Of a stretch of DNA of 64,000 nt, positions 46,967 through 58,482 are shown in pieces. This stretch comes from Annulohypoxylon bovei var. microspora. Taxonomy: Eukaryota > Ascomycota > Sordariomycetes > Xylariales > Hypoxylaceae. The first letter of the stretch is position 1, and every line of letters starts with the position of its first letter. The notes under the pieces were generated by a model. That model was not told the DNA's origin. It made no database searches and saw only the letters and a list, made by a program, of their open reading frames with translations. Both the position numbers and the translations under genes were made by a program. The stretch spans positions 62,001 through 126,000 of the forward strand of contig MU405219.1 of the NCBI GenBank assembly GCA_022836615.1, given 5' to 3'.

Positions 46967-47923
46967 ACGGTAAGATCAATATACCATAGTGACAAGATAT
47001 GGGTAGCTGCAACGGTAACAGATTGTTCACAACCGTTAGCTGCAAAGAAAGTATTCGGTAGGATTTTACGATGGTACATTTACAACCGTTGTAGATTCTG
47101 ATCGTTTTAACTAGTGCTTACTATTGTTGTATTGTTTTATATCGTTGACTACATGATTACATTCGTTTAGGAGTTAAAAATAAAAGTTTTATCAATTAGG
47201 TAACTAGGCATTGTTTATTTAGAAAGAAATACAAAGTACTTATCTATCTACATCGAAGATTCGAATATGAAAGTGTATGGAGTAAGTTATTTAGTACCTA
47301 ATTGACTTAACTTAGATATGTTGATTAAGAGACACTTACCTGACGCAATTAGGTTGTTGTTGATTTTGTTGGAGTGGAAGTTGAAGGCTTAAGGTGATTT
47401 ATATTAGCTTGACCTGATGTGACGGGATTGTACTTACCTATAACTATTGATCTTTGAGGAGCATTGGAACTCTTAATGGAACCCCTATTCGGCTAGTCTC
47501 CGACTATTTATAATAAAACAAATGTGAAGGGGGGAATCACTACCCATTCAAATGCAAGGACTGTTACATATGCTCCCCTATCTAGTTAGGTAATTCAGGA
47601 AGGGTATTAAAACATACGAAAATGAACTGTGTCAACATACCACCACTGCCAATAACCTCCAAGACTCGTACAACCTTATGGTTTATACAAATATAGTGAT
47701 TAATATGAAATTACTGACCGAGGTTATGGTTACCTCATGAGGGGAAGTCCAATAGCGAAATGTGATAGGCGGGTGGAGGTATGATTTAATAGTTGTCAAT
47801 TTATAATTCCCCGCTGCGAGAATCACGGACATACGCCTCTATAGCTGTATGTTTCTCATTGATAATAGTCCGGGGTGTATTGTTATCCCCAAATAACTTA
47901 GACATTTACTTTTATAATTTGAC
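46967..47923. other. Gene-free AT-rich stretch
   Basis: About 950 bp; the first part is probably the 3' UTR of the metallothionein-like gene and the end is the promoter of the cyclase gene. No other feature seen. Confidence 0.5.
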
Positions 47924-49311
47924 ATGGCGCTTCCACTGAGAAAAGATTTGCGGCCTAAAGCTGGTGAACCTGAAGATTCAGCATGGATATGGGGTGGCGA
48001 TGACGAGGTTCGTTTGTTCATATTCTATGTAATATGGTAAACTTGTAGATGTTGACCAACAAATGTTTGAAGCTGGGTAGGTTGAACCTACAGACGCCAG
48101 AGAGGGTAAAGAAAGCGCTGGAAACCGTTTCTTCAGGAGAAACCATCCCCCTTGGGTCAGTGCGATACCTTAATTGTGCTTTGGATAATGATACAAGCAG
48201 CGAATCTTTCTCACTTACTCGTATATTAGACTCCCATTTGATCAACCAATGCCACCGTGCTACGGACGAGCTTTCTTCAAACACCGTATTACTTCTTTAG
48301 GAGCCACACATACGTTTGATGATACCTACGAAATGAACCCCCAAAGCACATCCCAATGGGATGGGTTTCGCCATGTGAGTTTGAATTGTATAGCTGAAAG
48401 TCCCCCTCGGATAACGATTAACTTCGTGTAGTTCGCTCACGTCCCCTCGGGATTCTTCTACAATGGAGTAAGTTTACCAAACGATGTATTTGAAAGGAAG
48501 GGACATATAGCTGATCTATATATGCCTGGTAGATGACAGTCGGGGATATAGCTGGCCCCAATGCCTCAGCTAAATGTGGTATACACGCGTGGGCCGCTCG
48601 TGGTATTGCGGGCAGGGGTCTTCTCCTAGACTACGCTCGCTACGCCGAAGCAAACAACATCAAGCCAGAGTTTTATGATAACTTCAGTATCGGGTATGGA
48701 GACCTTGTAAAGGTCTCCCAGATGCAAGGAATCGACCTAAGGCCTGCGGCACAAGGTGGCGATATCCAGATTGGTGACATACTATTGGCCAGATCTGGCT
48801 TTTTGAAGAATGCGAACTCGCTCACATACGAGCAGAAGGCATCTCACCACCTCCAGCCGCATCGATTTGGACCCGATGACGGGCAGCGCTACATTGGCGT
48901 GGAACAGAGTGAGGAGATACTCGACTTCTTGCACGATTCTTACTTTTCGGCTGTGGCGGGTGACCAGCCCGCATTTGAAGCGTGGCCATCTCGTAAAGGT
49001 ACGCTTTTATCACTGCTCTGAGAAATTCTATAAAATAGGGGCAATGCTGATATGCCATGCCTAATATTAGACTACTATCTCCACGAGAAGCTGCTGGCGC
49101 TCTGGGGCTGTCCAATCGGCGAACTGTGGGATCTTGAAAAACTGGCCGAGAAGTGTGCCGAGAGGAAGCAATGGACATTCTTTCTTGCTAGTGCCCCAAA
49201 CCATGTAAAAGGTATGTAACTCGGTGTGTCGGTTTACGTCGTTCAATTTATAGCTGATGACAACCTATAGGAGGAGTAGCAAGCACGGCGAATGCTCTAG
49301 CCATTGTATGA
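47924..49311 (+). CDS. Putative cyclase family protein (kynurenine-formamidase-like fold)
   Basis: Seven exons: 47924-48007, 48073-48155, 48230-48374, 48432-48467, 48533-48998, 49071-49211 and 49271-49311 (331 residues). The family (PF04199) covers metal-dependent hydrolases such as bacterial arylformamidase and isatin hydrolase; fungal members are mostly uncharacterised. Features: WIWGGDDELGRLNLQTPERV, LPFDQPMPPCYGR, the fungal form MNPQSTSQWDGFRHFAHVPS of the metal-site region, and HAWAARGIAGRGLLLDYARY. The C-terminus GGVASTANALAIV closes on a 41-nt exon. Cytosolic by appearance. All phases fit and the family words span every junction. Substrate unknown; amide or lactone hydrolysis is the fair guess. 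Confidence 0.88.
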
Positions 49312-49799
49312 GATAAGTGGGCTAGTTTGGATATTCTACAGGAACTTTGATAAGGGGTTGGGCGTCAAACAAACCCGAATATACAGAATGGACTACATTT
49401 GAGCAATTGAGGTTTCTTAATATGATGAATGAGAGGAAAAAGGGGCTAAAAGGGGGTTTAATGTTGTGGTGGGGATTTCCGAATCAATGTGTGGACAATA
49501 ATTCTTATCTACATGTGACTTGATCTTATCTGGATGACCAAGCTTGGCGCTCGGACCAATCAATTCAACGTTGCAAGGCAGGCGTGAGCTTTCGTCGCCT
49601 CGCATCAACGTATCGATGTATCTGAGCTTCCATCATCGTAACTTTTACTACTTTCCATCCTCCATCCACCATCCACCAACCACCGCACTAATTACTACAT
49701 CTTTCAAAGAACCCACAACAGCCTCCATATAGGTTCGATCCTGGGTATACTGCGCCTTAATCCGTTTACATTTTACATTGTCGCAAGAAGTCAAGAAAC
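49312..49799. promoter_or_regulatory. Promoter/leader of RPN5
   Basis: A 488-bp spacer between two plus-strand genes. The last 150 bases are CA/CT-rich (CCATCCACCATCCACCAACCACCG), a typical fungal housekeeping leader. I did not find an unambiguous proteasome-associated control element. Confidence 0.35.
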
Positions 49800-51452
49800 A
49801 TGGCGGACGCAGCTCTGAAGCCCGAGAAGGACTTCAGCAAGGAAGCTGACGTACAGATCACCGAAGCAGAGAAGCTTGCTAAGGTGCGCTTCTCTTAATT
49901 ATAGATCCCGTAATCTTGTAATATTTAGCTAATATAGAAGGATAGAATGATATCCAAGCAGCTATTGAGAAGTTGACCGTATTCGAGAAGCAAGCCCGCC
50001 AGGTCAGCTATTGTCTCAAGTCACCATCGCTTTTCGTTATTTATTAACCGTAACACTTAGGCCTCCGACCTTGCATCCACATCTAGAACCCTCATCTCCA
50101 TATGTACGATCTGCAAAGATGCCGGTAACTGGAGTTTACTCAATGACCAGGTCTTGGTCCTCTCCAAGAAACATGGCCAGCTTAAGCAGGCTATCACCAA
50201 GATGGTCCAGACCGTCATGACCTTCCTCGATGCTACTCCGAACCTGGACACCAAGCTTTCCGTCATCGAAACCCTACGTACCGTAACCGAGGGCAAGATT
50301 TTCGTTGAGGTCGAGCGCGCTCGCGTGACCAGAATCCTCTCCGACATCAAGAAGCAACAAGGCGACCTCAAGTCCGCCATGGATATCCTCTGCGAATTGC
50401 AAGTGGAAACCTTCGGGTCGATGGAGAGACGCGAGAAGACTGAATTTATACTTGCTCAAGTCGCCCTATGTATTGAAAACGGCGATTGGACACAAGCTGG
50501 TATTCTTAGCCGCAAGATCAGCACCCGATACTTGTCGCGGAAGCCCAAGAAGACGCCAGAGCAGATCGAGAAAGAGAAAAAATCCCGAGAGGAGAAGCTG
50601 AAGCGAGGGGAGGAGGTACCTCCTGAGCAAGAGGATGACGTTACCGACTTGAAGCTGGCCTACTACGAACAGCAGATTACTTTGGCGAAACACGATGACA
50701 AATATCTCGATGCCTGCAAACACTACAGACAAGTACTAGATACCGAAGCCGTCGAAGATGACCCTTCAAAACTACAACCCGTGCGTTTGCTGACTCACAT
50801 TCACAATCTGCCAAACACTGCTAACGTTGACTAGGTCCTGCAACGTATTATTTATTTCGTTATTCTTGCCCCTCACGACAACGAGCAGCATGATCTCCTC
50901 CAGCGCGTCTTCCGCGACACGCGGAATTCCCAGATCTCCGTCGAGGCATCATTGCTTAAGTTGTTCACGGTCCACGAGCTCATGCGATGGCCCGAGGTCG
51001 CCAAGCAATACGGTCCCCATCTATGCGGAACTGACATTTTTGACGAGCGTCCGAACCTATCTAAGGACGAAAAGGCCCACCAGCGATGGCAGGACCTGCG
51101 CAAACGTGTCATCGAGCACAACGTCAGAGTGGTTGCCAAATACTACACCCGTATTGGCATGAAGCGTCTTACGCAGCTACTTGACTTGACAGAAGACGAG
51201 ACAGAGAAGTATATTAGCGAGCTGGTATGCTCTAAGACGGTGTTTGCCCGTATCGACCGGCCAGCAAGTATAGTCAGCTTCGCCAAGCCCAGAGACGTCG
51301 ATGACATCCTTAACGAGTGGAGCCACAACATGAAGAGCTTGCTCGGCCTACTGGAACGTGTAGATCATCTCATCACCAAGGAAGAGATGATGGCCAGAAT
51401 CCAACCCGGCGCAAAGGAAGGCAAGGAGAAGAAGGGCAAGAAGAAGGCGTAA
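49800..51452 (+). CDS. RPN5: 26S proteasome regulatory (lid) subunit Rpn5
   Basis: Four exons: 49800-49883, 49946-50002, 50061-50780 and 50835-51452 (492 residues). A lid component of the 19S cap with a helical-repeat N-terminal solenoid and a C-terminal PCI domain. Recognisable: ASTSRTLISICTICKDAGNW, LLNDQVLVLSKKHGQLKQAI, ALCIENGDWTQAGILSRKIS, VLQRIIYFVILAPHDNEQHD, LRKRVIEHNVRVVAKYYTRI and the PCI winged-helix segment MKRLTQLLDLTEDETEKYIS. An Lys/Glu-rich insert (about 250-280) and a Lys-rich tail (EGKEKKGKKKA) are fungal features. Exon 2 is just 57 nt. Essential gene, presumably expressed with the other proteasome subunits; nucleus and cytosol. Confidence 0.96.
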
Positions 51453-51814
51453 GGGTGACGATGCTTTACGAGGACTCGGTCTTAGGGGAGTAATTCTTTC
51501 GGAGCTGGAGACGGCTTGGAATGTTTCGACAGGCACAGCACAGCACAGGTTTGCATCAAAAGGCATGCGAATGTACATTACCTACTAGATTAGGAGGCAC
51601 GGAATGCCCGTGTAGAACTGGATTGGCCTTCCATCTTATTCTCGATTCTTGATTACTATCGTGATCGTGTAGTCATGCGGGTGTGATATGTCTAAATCTA
51701 GCTCTAGCTCTGGTTCTAGCTCTACATATACCTATAGTCTCCGTATACGCCTTCTTCGATTCTACCCGTACCTATGTACTCATATGCTCACTATATCTAC
51801 CATACGGGTACACA
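51453..51814. other. Convergent 3' spacer
   Basis: 362 bp between RPN5 and the FSH1-like gene. Contains a degenerate TCTAGC hexamer repeat (51691-51725). Otherwise nothing seen. Confidence 0.5.
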
Positions 51815-52741
51815 TCATAGAGCCCCCTTTACAGCACCAGGGTCCTCGTACCGCTTCCTCAGCCACCCCACCAGCACCAGCACCCAGTCCTTGGCCACGG
51901 GCACGTAGTGGCCCCCCGGGTGCACCACGACCGTCGGCTCCACGCACCGGTCCACCAGCCCCTGGCTCCGGCTCTCCTCCACCACCGTGTCGAGCGACCC
52001 CAGGTAGTGCAGCGTCGGCGTCGATATCGCCGGCGCGTACAGCCACTGCAGGTCCGCCGGCGGCGCGTAGAACCCCGAGTAGATGACGCAGAACTTGAGG
52101 GGCTGGTCGTTGTTCGCGGAACGCAGGATGGGCAGCCAGGAGTCGTCTTCGGGCGAGCTGGAAGGGGGCGAGGGTTCCCGGTGCGGGTGCTCCAGCGCCG
52201 AGGCCACGAGCGCGGCGAGCGCGCCCCCCTGGCTGAACCCGCACACGCCGTCCACGCCCCCGGCGTCCGCGATCGCGGCCGCGACGCGCCGCATCCCGTC
52301 CCCGAGGCCCCGGTACGTGCCCGTCGCCTCGTCCTTGCGGAACCACGCCCAGCTGTCGCCCTCTTCCTCGTCCTCGGCGCCCTCCGCCGGCGCGTACCCC
52401 GGGATGTCGGAGGCGCGCAGGCGGTGCGGCGCCGTCGGGTACACTAGTGTTGGGTGCAGGTTGTAGGGCGCCGGCGACAGCGCCTTGGTTAGCAGCTTGG
52501 AGAGTGCTTTGGTCTTCGAGCTGAAGAGCGACCCCGACTGCGTGTATCCGTGCAGCATCAGGATCTTGAGCTCGGTTTTGCCTTTGGGGATCGCGGGGGC
52601 GGGTTTGGAGGCTGGTGCGCCGGTGGGTGCCGAGGCCGACATGGTGATGCGGCGGAGGGGTGGTGAGATGGGGCAGATAGTGCGTGGGAGGTGTGGGATG
52701 AGGGGTTTCATGAAATGGGGGTTGGGGATTTTGGAAATCAC
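51815..52741 (-). CDS. FSH1-family serine hydrolase
   Basis: Intronless, up to 308 residues. An alpha/beta hydrolase of the FSH1/OVCA2 family. The catalytic triad is visible: Ser170 in GFSQGG, Asp251 in GSLDTVV and His278 in HPGGHYVP; the N-terminal ILMLHGYTQSG contributes the oxyanion region. Family members hydrolyse short acyl esters and occur singly or in biosynthetic clusters; nothing here suggests a cluster. The first 33 residues (basic, Pro-rich) look like a presequence or just leader: Met34 at 52642 (MSASAPTG) is an equally good start. Very GC-rich, producing shadow ORFs on both strands. An acidic loop at about 120-130 is a local oddity. Confidence 0.92.
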   Translation of the reverse strand: MISKIPNPHFMKPLIPHLPRTICPISPPLRRITMSASAPTGAPASKPAPAIPKGKTELKILMLHGYTQSGSLFSSKTKALSKLLTKALSPAPYNLHPTLVYPTAPHRLRASDIPGYAPAEGAEDEEEGDSWAWFRKDEATGTYRGLGDGMRRVAAAIADAGGVDGVCGFSQGGALAALVASALEHPHREPSPPSSSPEDDSWLPILRSANNDQPLKFCVIYSGFYAPPADLQWLYAPAISTPTLHYLGSLDTVVEESRSQGLVDRCVEPTVVVHPGGHYVPVAKDWVLVLVGWLRKRYEDPGAVKGAL

Positions 52742-55095
52742 GGTTTTATCGCTGTGTTTGTTGCTTGTTGCTTGGTTATAAAAGAATGTGTAAGATTAGA
52801 ATAAGTGGTGGACTATGGTGCTCGGCGTAGTGAGTCAATCTCGTGATTCGGGGGTTTTATTTTAAGCTGACGGTCTAGATTTGAACCGATGTTCGGCTAG
52901 AACGTTGGACATTCAACAACATATAGTTCTAATAATTGAAAGAGCACGCATTCTTTTGAAAATGATTACCTTGGTGTTTAGTTAATACGCTACTACATAT
53001 GTAGTTCAATTTATCATACCTTTAACCTACGCACTTATGCGCTTGAGCTTCTGCTTCATATGGCTTATGATGCGAAATACTCGGACCTACGGATATGGAC
53101 GACTACAAAGTGTGGAGTGCTACAGATAGCGTAGAAAGCTGGACACCTATCGTCTATGCTCCGGGATTCCGTGGACAAGACATTGGATACGGGAGAAGTT
53201 GTAATAATCCGGAGCATCAGGACTCAGCTTTTCTCGGTGGCGTTGTCATTGTTATGGAGGTTTAACGAGAAGCCCCTTGAGTTTGAATAGGAGCAGAACT
53301 ATGACTTCGATGGATAGGTTTTTTTTTGAAGCGAAGTATCAGATTGCGTTTGTAACTTCAAACATACCTAAGGCCGAGACAGCATCCCGGCTTGTGGAGT
53401 CTATGGGACGACATCCGCGCGAGAGACCACAATGGAAACAACACGTCGTAAGTTTCTCTTAAAATCAAATGTTGATATCGGTCCGCAGCACAAATAGATA
53501 GGTATTGGTTGTGGACACAGCTCTCGATGCGACGTGAGCTCGTAATCTATGGTACAGTCCTGCTTTGCTCGACTAGCGGAATGACTCGTCCGTTTTGACC
53601 ATCCATGATGTCTCTCGTTCGGGATAATACACCACTTCCTTTGACTCCATCATCGCTCTAATGTCCTTTTGACTTGGCGTAGGGGTTGCGCGGGTCGTTT
53701 TTCCATTCATCGGCTATTGGGAATTTGTCAGTTTTCTTCCCCTCTTCGCCCGGGCTAAAGCGAAAGACGTACACTTCATCATGGCATTTTGCGCTGAGTT
53801 GACACCGTAAGCGATGATGACACCTGTCTGTCTGTTAGAAATTGCTATTCGAGAGCAGTGATCCTGGTGCGAGAATCGTCTATTATCATACCGGCAGCGA
53901 AGAAGGGAGCCAGGGGCTTGACTATTGTTCATGTCAGTAGCTGTCGCGAATTACTGATGCGGGTCGCAGAGGGATCAATTGACATACGGACTGGCGCCGG
54001 GAATTTCTTGAGGGGAGTAACACCGAGCCAAGACATCTTGAAGGTATTTTCGGAGGAGTTGAGGATAGACGGTGTTGATATTACGGATTGATGGAAGCTG
54101 TGATAATGAAACGAGTGGTTTTCTTAGGACAAGCTTTGATGCCGCTAGCCGGAACTTGACGATTGTTGCCTTACTCAATTCGGTGTTAAGAAAAAGATGC
54201 CTGAGGCTAAAAGAATCATTTCATTGAATGCCATTAATATGGATTACATAAGTATGTTTGTGAGGCCCACACAAAGCCCCACTAGTGTCGGAGCTAGGGT
54301 TAATGGTTTTACCGGAAAGCTGACGACGTGCAACCCGTGACATCATTATAGGGTAGGTAAGTATGGTATCACTTATGAAATAGGTAGGACCTACCTGAAG
54401 CTCTTGGAGGTGTTCTCCACATTTACTAACACGATTGAACATCTAAAAGCTGGGGAAATCGCGCTGGTATGAACTTACATAGTACGACCTTTCAAACACA
54501 CTTCCCGTGTAAATGCGGGGGAATAGAGTAAATGTCGACCAATTAATCATAACCTCTACCCTCCATCAACCAAAAAGTTGCTTCTAATTCTTCCGTCGAA
54601 CTGTGCTCCAAGGCTCTCGTCTTCCAGTCCTCAACTGCTCCGCGGAACGTCCATCACTGCCTATACTGCCTATACTACCTATCGTCTCGAAGGATAGGAT
54701 TGGATTGGAAACTTCCCCGCGAAATAGATACCGCATATCTGCAGCTATCCTTGTACTTACATATTATCACCGCTACCATCAACCAGCACAAGCATCACCT
54801 ATCACCTATTACTATCACTACCACCTTGCCTGCCACCTTACCTTAACATCCATCCATCTCATATTGTCCAATCCCGACTCTAGCATTCCTCAGCACGAGT
54901 CACCGAGATCACCGTGCCTTGTCGACTAAGGTTGCGTCAAATTCGACGCTGGCATCTCCATCCTCACTCTCCAAACTTCTTCCTCTCCCAGCTTCCGTTC
55001 AAACCACTTCCCACTTAAATCAAACATTCGTCTTTGTTCTCCTTTGTCCTCTTCTATCCCCCAAGAAACAAACAACCGCAACCACAAGCACCATC
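52742..55095. other. Gene-poor stretch of about 2.35 kb with possible gene debris
   Basis: Between 53.09 and 54.09 kb the plus strand shows short protein-like stretches in changing frames (a piece ending at 53271, 53295-53460, 53858-54091), with no recognised family or clean splice joins. This may be a decayed gene. From about 54.54 kb on, a CT/CA-rich leader precedes the NIPSNAP start. A B-box-like word at 52880 does not belong to a tRNA. Confidence 0.35.
54540..55095 (+). promoter_or_regulatory. Pyrimidine-rich promoter/leader of the NIPSNAP gene
   Basis: G-poor, C/T- and C/A-rich DNA with a CTATACTGCCTATACTACC short repeat near 54660-54680, leading to the ATG at 55096. Typical of a well-expressed fungal housekeeping gene. 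Confidence 0.4.
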
Positions 55096-56235
55096 ATGTT
55101 GACCCGACGTATCGCCCGAGCAGCGGTGGTAGCTCCACGCTCTCTGCGAGCTTTCAGCTCCACCCCAGCTAGCCAGCGCACACCCAAATTGGCCGACATC
55201 ACACCTGAGGGTGTCGGCTCGTTCAATTCAAGGCAGAAGGACTTCCGCGAGCAGTTGGTGAAAGCACAGCAGGAGAGAGAAGCAAGTAGGTTCACTACAA
55301 CTCCCTCATCTTTTATTGACAATTCTTTGGCCGGTGCCCGCGAATCTACCCAGGGCTTGGGCTCATTAAGCACGCACGCAGGACAACGAGCAGAGGTATC
55401 AACCAAGGAACCCGAGCGACCTGATGGACTCCTTACCAGGGTCATCTACGGAACTAAGGAGGGGCGAGAGCTGGATGCTCAGCTCGAAGCCAGCTTTTCC
55501 GCAGTCTTAGCCCGTGGCAAGTACGTTCACTCGATCGTGTTCCACGACGTGAAGCCCGACAAGGTAGACGAGTACGTTGAGCTGGTCGGCAAATGGTATC
55601 CTCGCATGGCCTCCATAGAGGGGAATAAGGTTCACCTTGTCGGAAGCTGGCGAACTGAAGTAGGCGATTGTGACACATTCGGTAAATTACCCTGAGCAAT
55701 CTTATTCTAGTGGATTGGTTGTGGCAGCAAGCTAATAGAATAATGCAAAGTCCACATCTGGGAATACCAGCGCTACCAAGGATACCACCAGTCCCTACAC
55801 TCTATCTCCAAACACCCCGACTTCCCCGAATTCGACAAGAAGCTTAAGACGCTAGTCAACTCGAAGAACACGTCGATTATGCAAGAGTTCTCATTCTGGC
55901 CAACCACATCCCCGCGTCAACTAGGCGGCCTATTCGAGCTACGTTCGTACACTCTCCACCCCGGTAACTTACTGGAGTGGGAGACCCACTGGCGACGAGG
56001 TTTAAAGGCACGAAGAGAAGTCATGGAGGGCGTAGGAGCTTGGTTCGTACAGATCGGCGATCTTAACACCGTCCACCATCTTTGGCAATTCGCCAATCTG
56101 GAGGAACGAAAGGTGCGAAGAGAGGAGAGCTGGAAGCAGGAGGGTTGGGCCGAGACGGTACATAAGACTGTTCCCCTGATTCAGACTATGAAGTCGAGGA
56201 TCCTCATCCCGATGCCGTGGTCGCCTGTGGCTTGA
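55096..56235 (+). CDS. NIPSNAP-family mitochondrial protein
   Basis: Two exons: 55096-55681 and 55751-56235 (356 residues). The N-terminus (MLTRRIARAAVVAPRSLRAF) is a strong mitochondrial presequence. Two NIPSNAP ferredoxin-like modules follow: the first around YVHSIVFHDVKPDKVDEYVE and GNKVHLVGSWRTEVGD, joined across the intron to VHIWEYQRYQGY; the second around LFELRSYTLHPGNLLEWETH and NTVHHLWQFANLEERK. Mammalian NIPSNAP proteins are mitochondrial matrix factors linked to mitophagy; in fungi the role is undefined. I chose the ATG at 55096, although the frame is open further upstream, because the presequence starts there and the leader composition ends there. Confidence 0.92.
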
Positions 56236-56668
56236 AGCTCCTGTAAGGGGTAGGATGAACCAATACGTGCCATCGAATGATTTTTGGACCAAACAAAGCA
56301 TTGAAATGGAGAATCGGAGTTCGGAAGGTACCTAGGTAGTTATCTCTGTTATGGCTGTGCTGTAGGGATGGTATTTGAGAACCCGCGAAGGTACCTAGGT
56401 CTTGTACGTTTACTGCTGCTGATATCGGGAGTCGTTTAACGAAAAACGTGGAGCTGAACATCTGAACATCACGCTCCCCCAAAATTGTGCCATATTTAGC
56501 TGGTAGCAACACGAAGCAATCCGCTTGTTTTTGGCAACGCTTTATATTCATGTGTTTTCCCGCCTAAACAAGATTTTCAATATCGCTTTGCTTCATTGTA
56601 ATTCCATGTAAACCTCAAACTCCGCCCCTACCTATAATGCAATTGCACAGATACTCGAATTTTTAAGA
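56236..56668. other. Convergent 3' spacer
   Basis: 433 bp between NIPSNAP and Rav2. Two copies of GAAGGTACCTAGGT lie at about 56325 and 56388. No gene seen. Confidence 0.5.
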
Positions 56669-57978
56669 CTAATCCTCTACCTCCTCCCCCATAACAGCAG
56701 CCAGATTCCTCCTCGCCAACCCCAGCGTGTTCCCCAGCGCGCTAAGCTTGGCGGACAGCGACAGCAGACTCGGGTCCGCGCTCTCGACGCACACCTTCTC
56801 GCGCACGTAGACCTCGGCCCCTTTCCCCTCGGCCCTCTCGTCCGGACGCGGGTGTGACTCGGAGCCCTCGATGGCGGTCGCGTCGTCGCACCGGTACGTA
56901 AATACCCGGTCCGCCTCGTCGTGCTCCAGCCGCCGCGTCGTGCCGATGGCCAGCGCGAGCTTGGTCCCGAAGTTCACCGGGGCGTCGGCCGGCTCCAGCG
57001 CTCGGAGGTACAGCACCAGCGACGCGTCTTGGATCGTCAGGTACACGGACAGGTTGCGGCTCAGCGGCGGCGCGAAGTGCGAGAGCGAGATCGAGGACGT
57101 GGTCCAGGATAGGTCGGGGACTTGCTGCTTCTGCTGTTCGGCGGATAACTGGCTTCGGGGGTTGGGGTTGGGGTTGAGGTTGAGGTTGGTAGAAGTGCCG
57201 GAGCTCGCGGTCGTCGGCCGCGCGGACGGCGGCCGGCTGCCCGCCGGGCGCGGCCCCTTGACCAGCGCCACGCCCTCCGCGATGTGCCGCGCCAGCAGCC
57301 GCAGCTGCGCCGCCAGGTGCGCCGCCGACGGCGTCCCCGCCGCCGCGCGCTCCTCCAGCCCCGCGCAGATGCCCACGCTGCTCGCGAGCAGCGCGTCCAG
57401 GCGCGCCAGCGCGGCTACGCGCACCGGCCGCGCCGGGTCCAGGGCTAGCGTCTGCGGCGGCACGGTGCGCAATTTTAGGTGGATGAGGCCCCGCACGAGG
57501 CGCGTGCCGATGCGTGTTGTGTGCCCCTTCACGGTCTCGTTGCGCGGTGTGGTGAGCGCGAGGGTGCTGCCTGTCTCGTCGTCGCGGGGCGAGAGCAGCG
57601 CGCTGCAGTCTTCGAGGCCGGCTTTGAGCTGCGTGAGGGTCGAGCGCAGGGTCGTGAGGAGCCAGGTTAGTTCGCGGGCCTGTGGGGGTGGTGAGTGTGA
57701 GTTTGAGTTTGAGTACGAGTGTGAGGAGGTGTGGCTTGGTTTGGGGGGTGAGGATCGGGATGAGGAGAGTAGGGGGGGCAGTTGGAGGGGGGAGGGGTGT
57801 GGGACGAGGACGAAGTTGTCCTCGACGATGAACATGCCGTCTTCGAAGAGCATGGTGGCTGGGTGTGTATAATGTGTTCTCGGGGGTATAATCAGGGGAT
57901 CGAGAAGCGTACCTGAGTGGCGTCTTCCTGGATTTTAAGCTCGTCCGGCGAGATGGGAGGCCAGATCTCAACGGACAT
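56669..57978 (-). CDS. RAV2: RAVE complex subunit Rav2 / Rogdi homologue
   Basis: Two exons: 57978-57913 and 57679-56669 (358 residues). Rav2 works with Rav1 and Skp1 to assemble the vacuolar H+-ATPase; Rogdi is the animal counterpart. Exon 1 gives MSVEIWPPISPDELKIQEDA, joined in phase to ARELTWLLTTLRSTLTQLKA, then PRNETVKGHTTRIGTRLVRG and LIHLKLRTVPPQTLALDPAR. The C-terminal half has TTSSISLSHFAPPLSRNLSV, LVLYLRALEPADAPVNFGTK and a final helix ending ARRNLAAVMGEEVED. A low-complexity stretch of Asn-Pro and Thr/Ser (about 200-225) lies midway. The 233-nt intron stays open in the exon 2 frame back to an ATG at 57853, so a gene finder could wrongly start there. Divergent with POP7. Confidence 0.87.
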
Positions 57979-58482
57979 CGTGGACTTGGTCCGGCGTAGG
58001 CAGCCGCATTTCAAGGGGCCATTTGACGGCGAGGGTGAGGATCGCAAGGTGTCCCTTTGTGTTTTGGGGACTAGGTATAGTAGGTATGGGATGTAATAAG
58101 TTGTAGCCTGTTAGGTATCTGTATATCTGTCTGTAATACCGATGTACTTGTATCTGGAGGAGGGGAGCTTGAAATAAAACTGGTGATGTTGAAGCTAAGT
58201 TTGCTTGATTGGATGGGCGACGACGGGTAACTTTGAGCTAAGCTAAGCTAACGATAACGATGTGGGTCTACGAAGTAAAGCTTATCTGTTTGCCGGCCCC
58301 ACGTCATTTTTATTTCTATCCGTCTTTTAATCGAAGCTTTGCTTTTTTCGATTATCTGGCTGCCTTCTCACTTAGTTGGTGTGATAATAATCGAGACTAC
58401 CCACAGATGTGACCACCGTGTTCAAACCGTCGACGAGACTCAAAACGGGGAGAGATCGCCCGGATTCTCATACGCGACGACC
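57979..58482. promoter_or_regulatory. Divergent promoter region, RAV2 / POP7
   Basis: A 504-bp spacer between opposite-strand starts. Contains AGCTAAGCTAAGCTAACG (about 58234-58251), a short tandem repeat. No specific control site recognised. Confidence 0.4.

Noticed and set aside
51780..52447. Long ORFs opposite and alongside the FSH1-like gene
   Set aside because: GC-rich shadow frames; only the frame at 51815-52741 contains the hydrolase triad.
52870..52920. tRNA B-box-like word (GGTTCAAATCT on minus)
   Set aside because: The flanking bases do not form a T stem, no A-box or acceptor pairing is found at the right distance, and no cloverleaf can be drawn.
56742..57971. 409-residue minus ORF and 333-residue plus ORF over RAV2
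   Set aside because: Low-complexity shadow translations without family motifs; the Rav2 frame explains the region.
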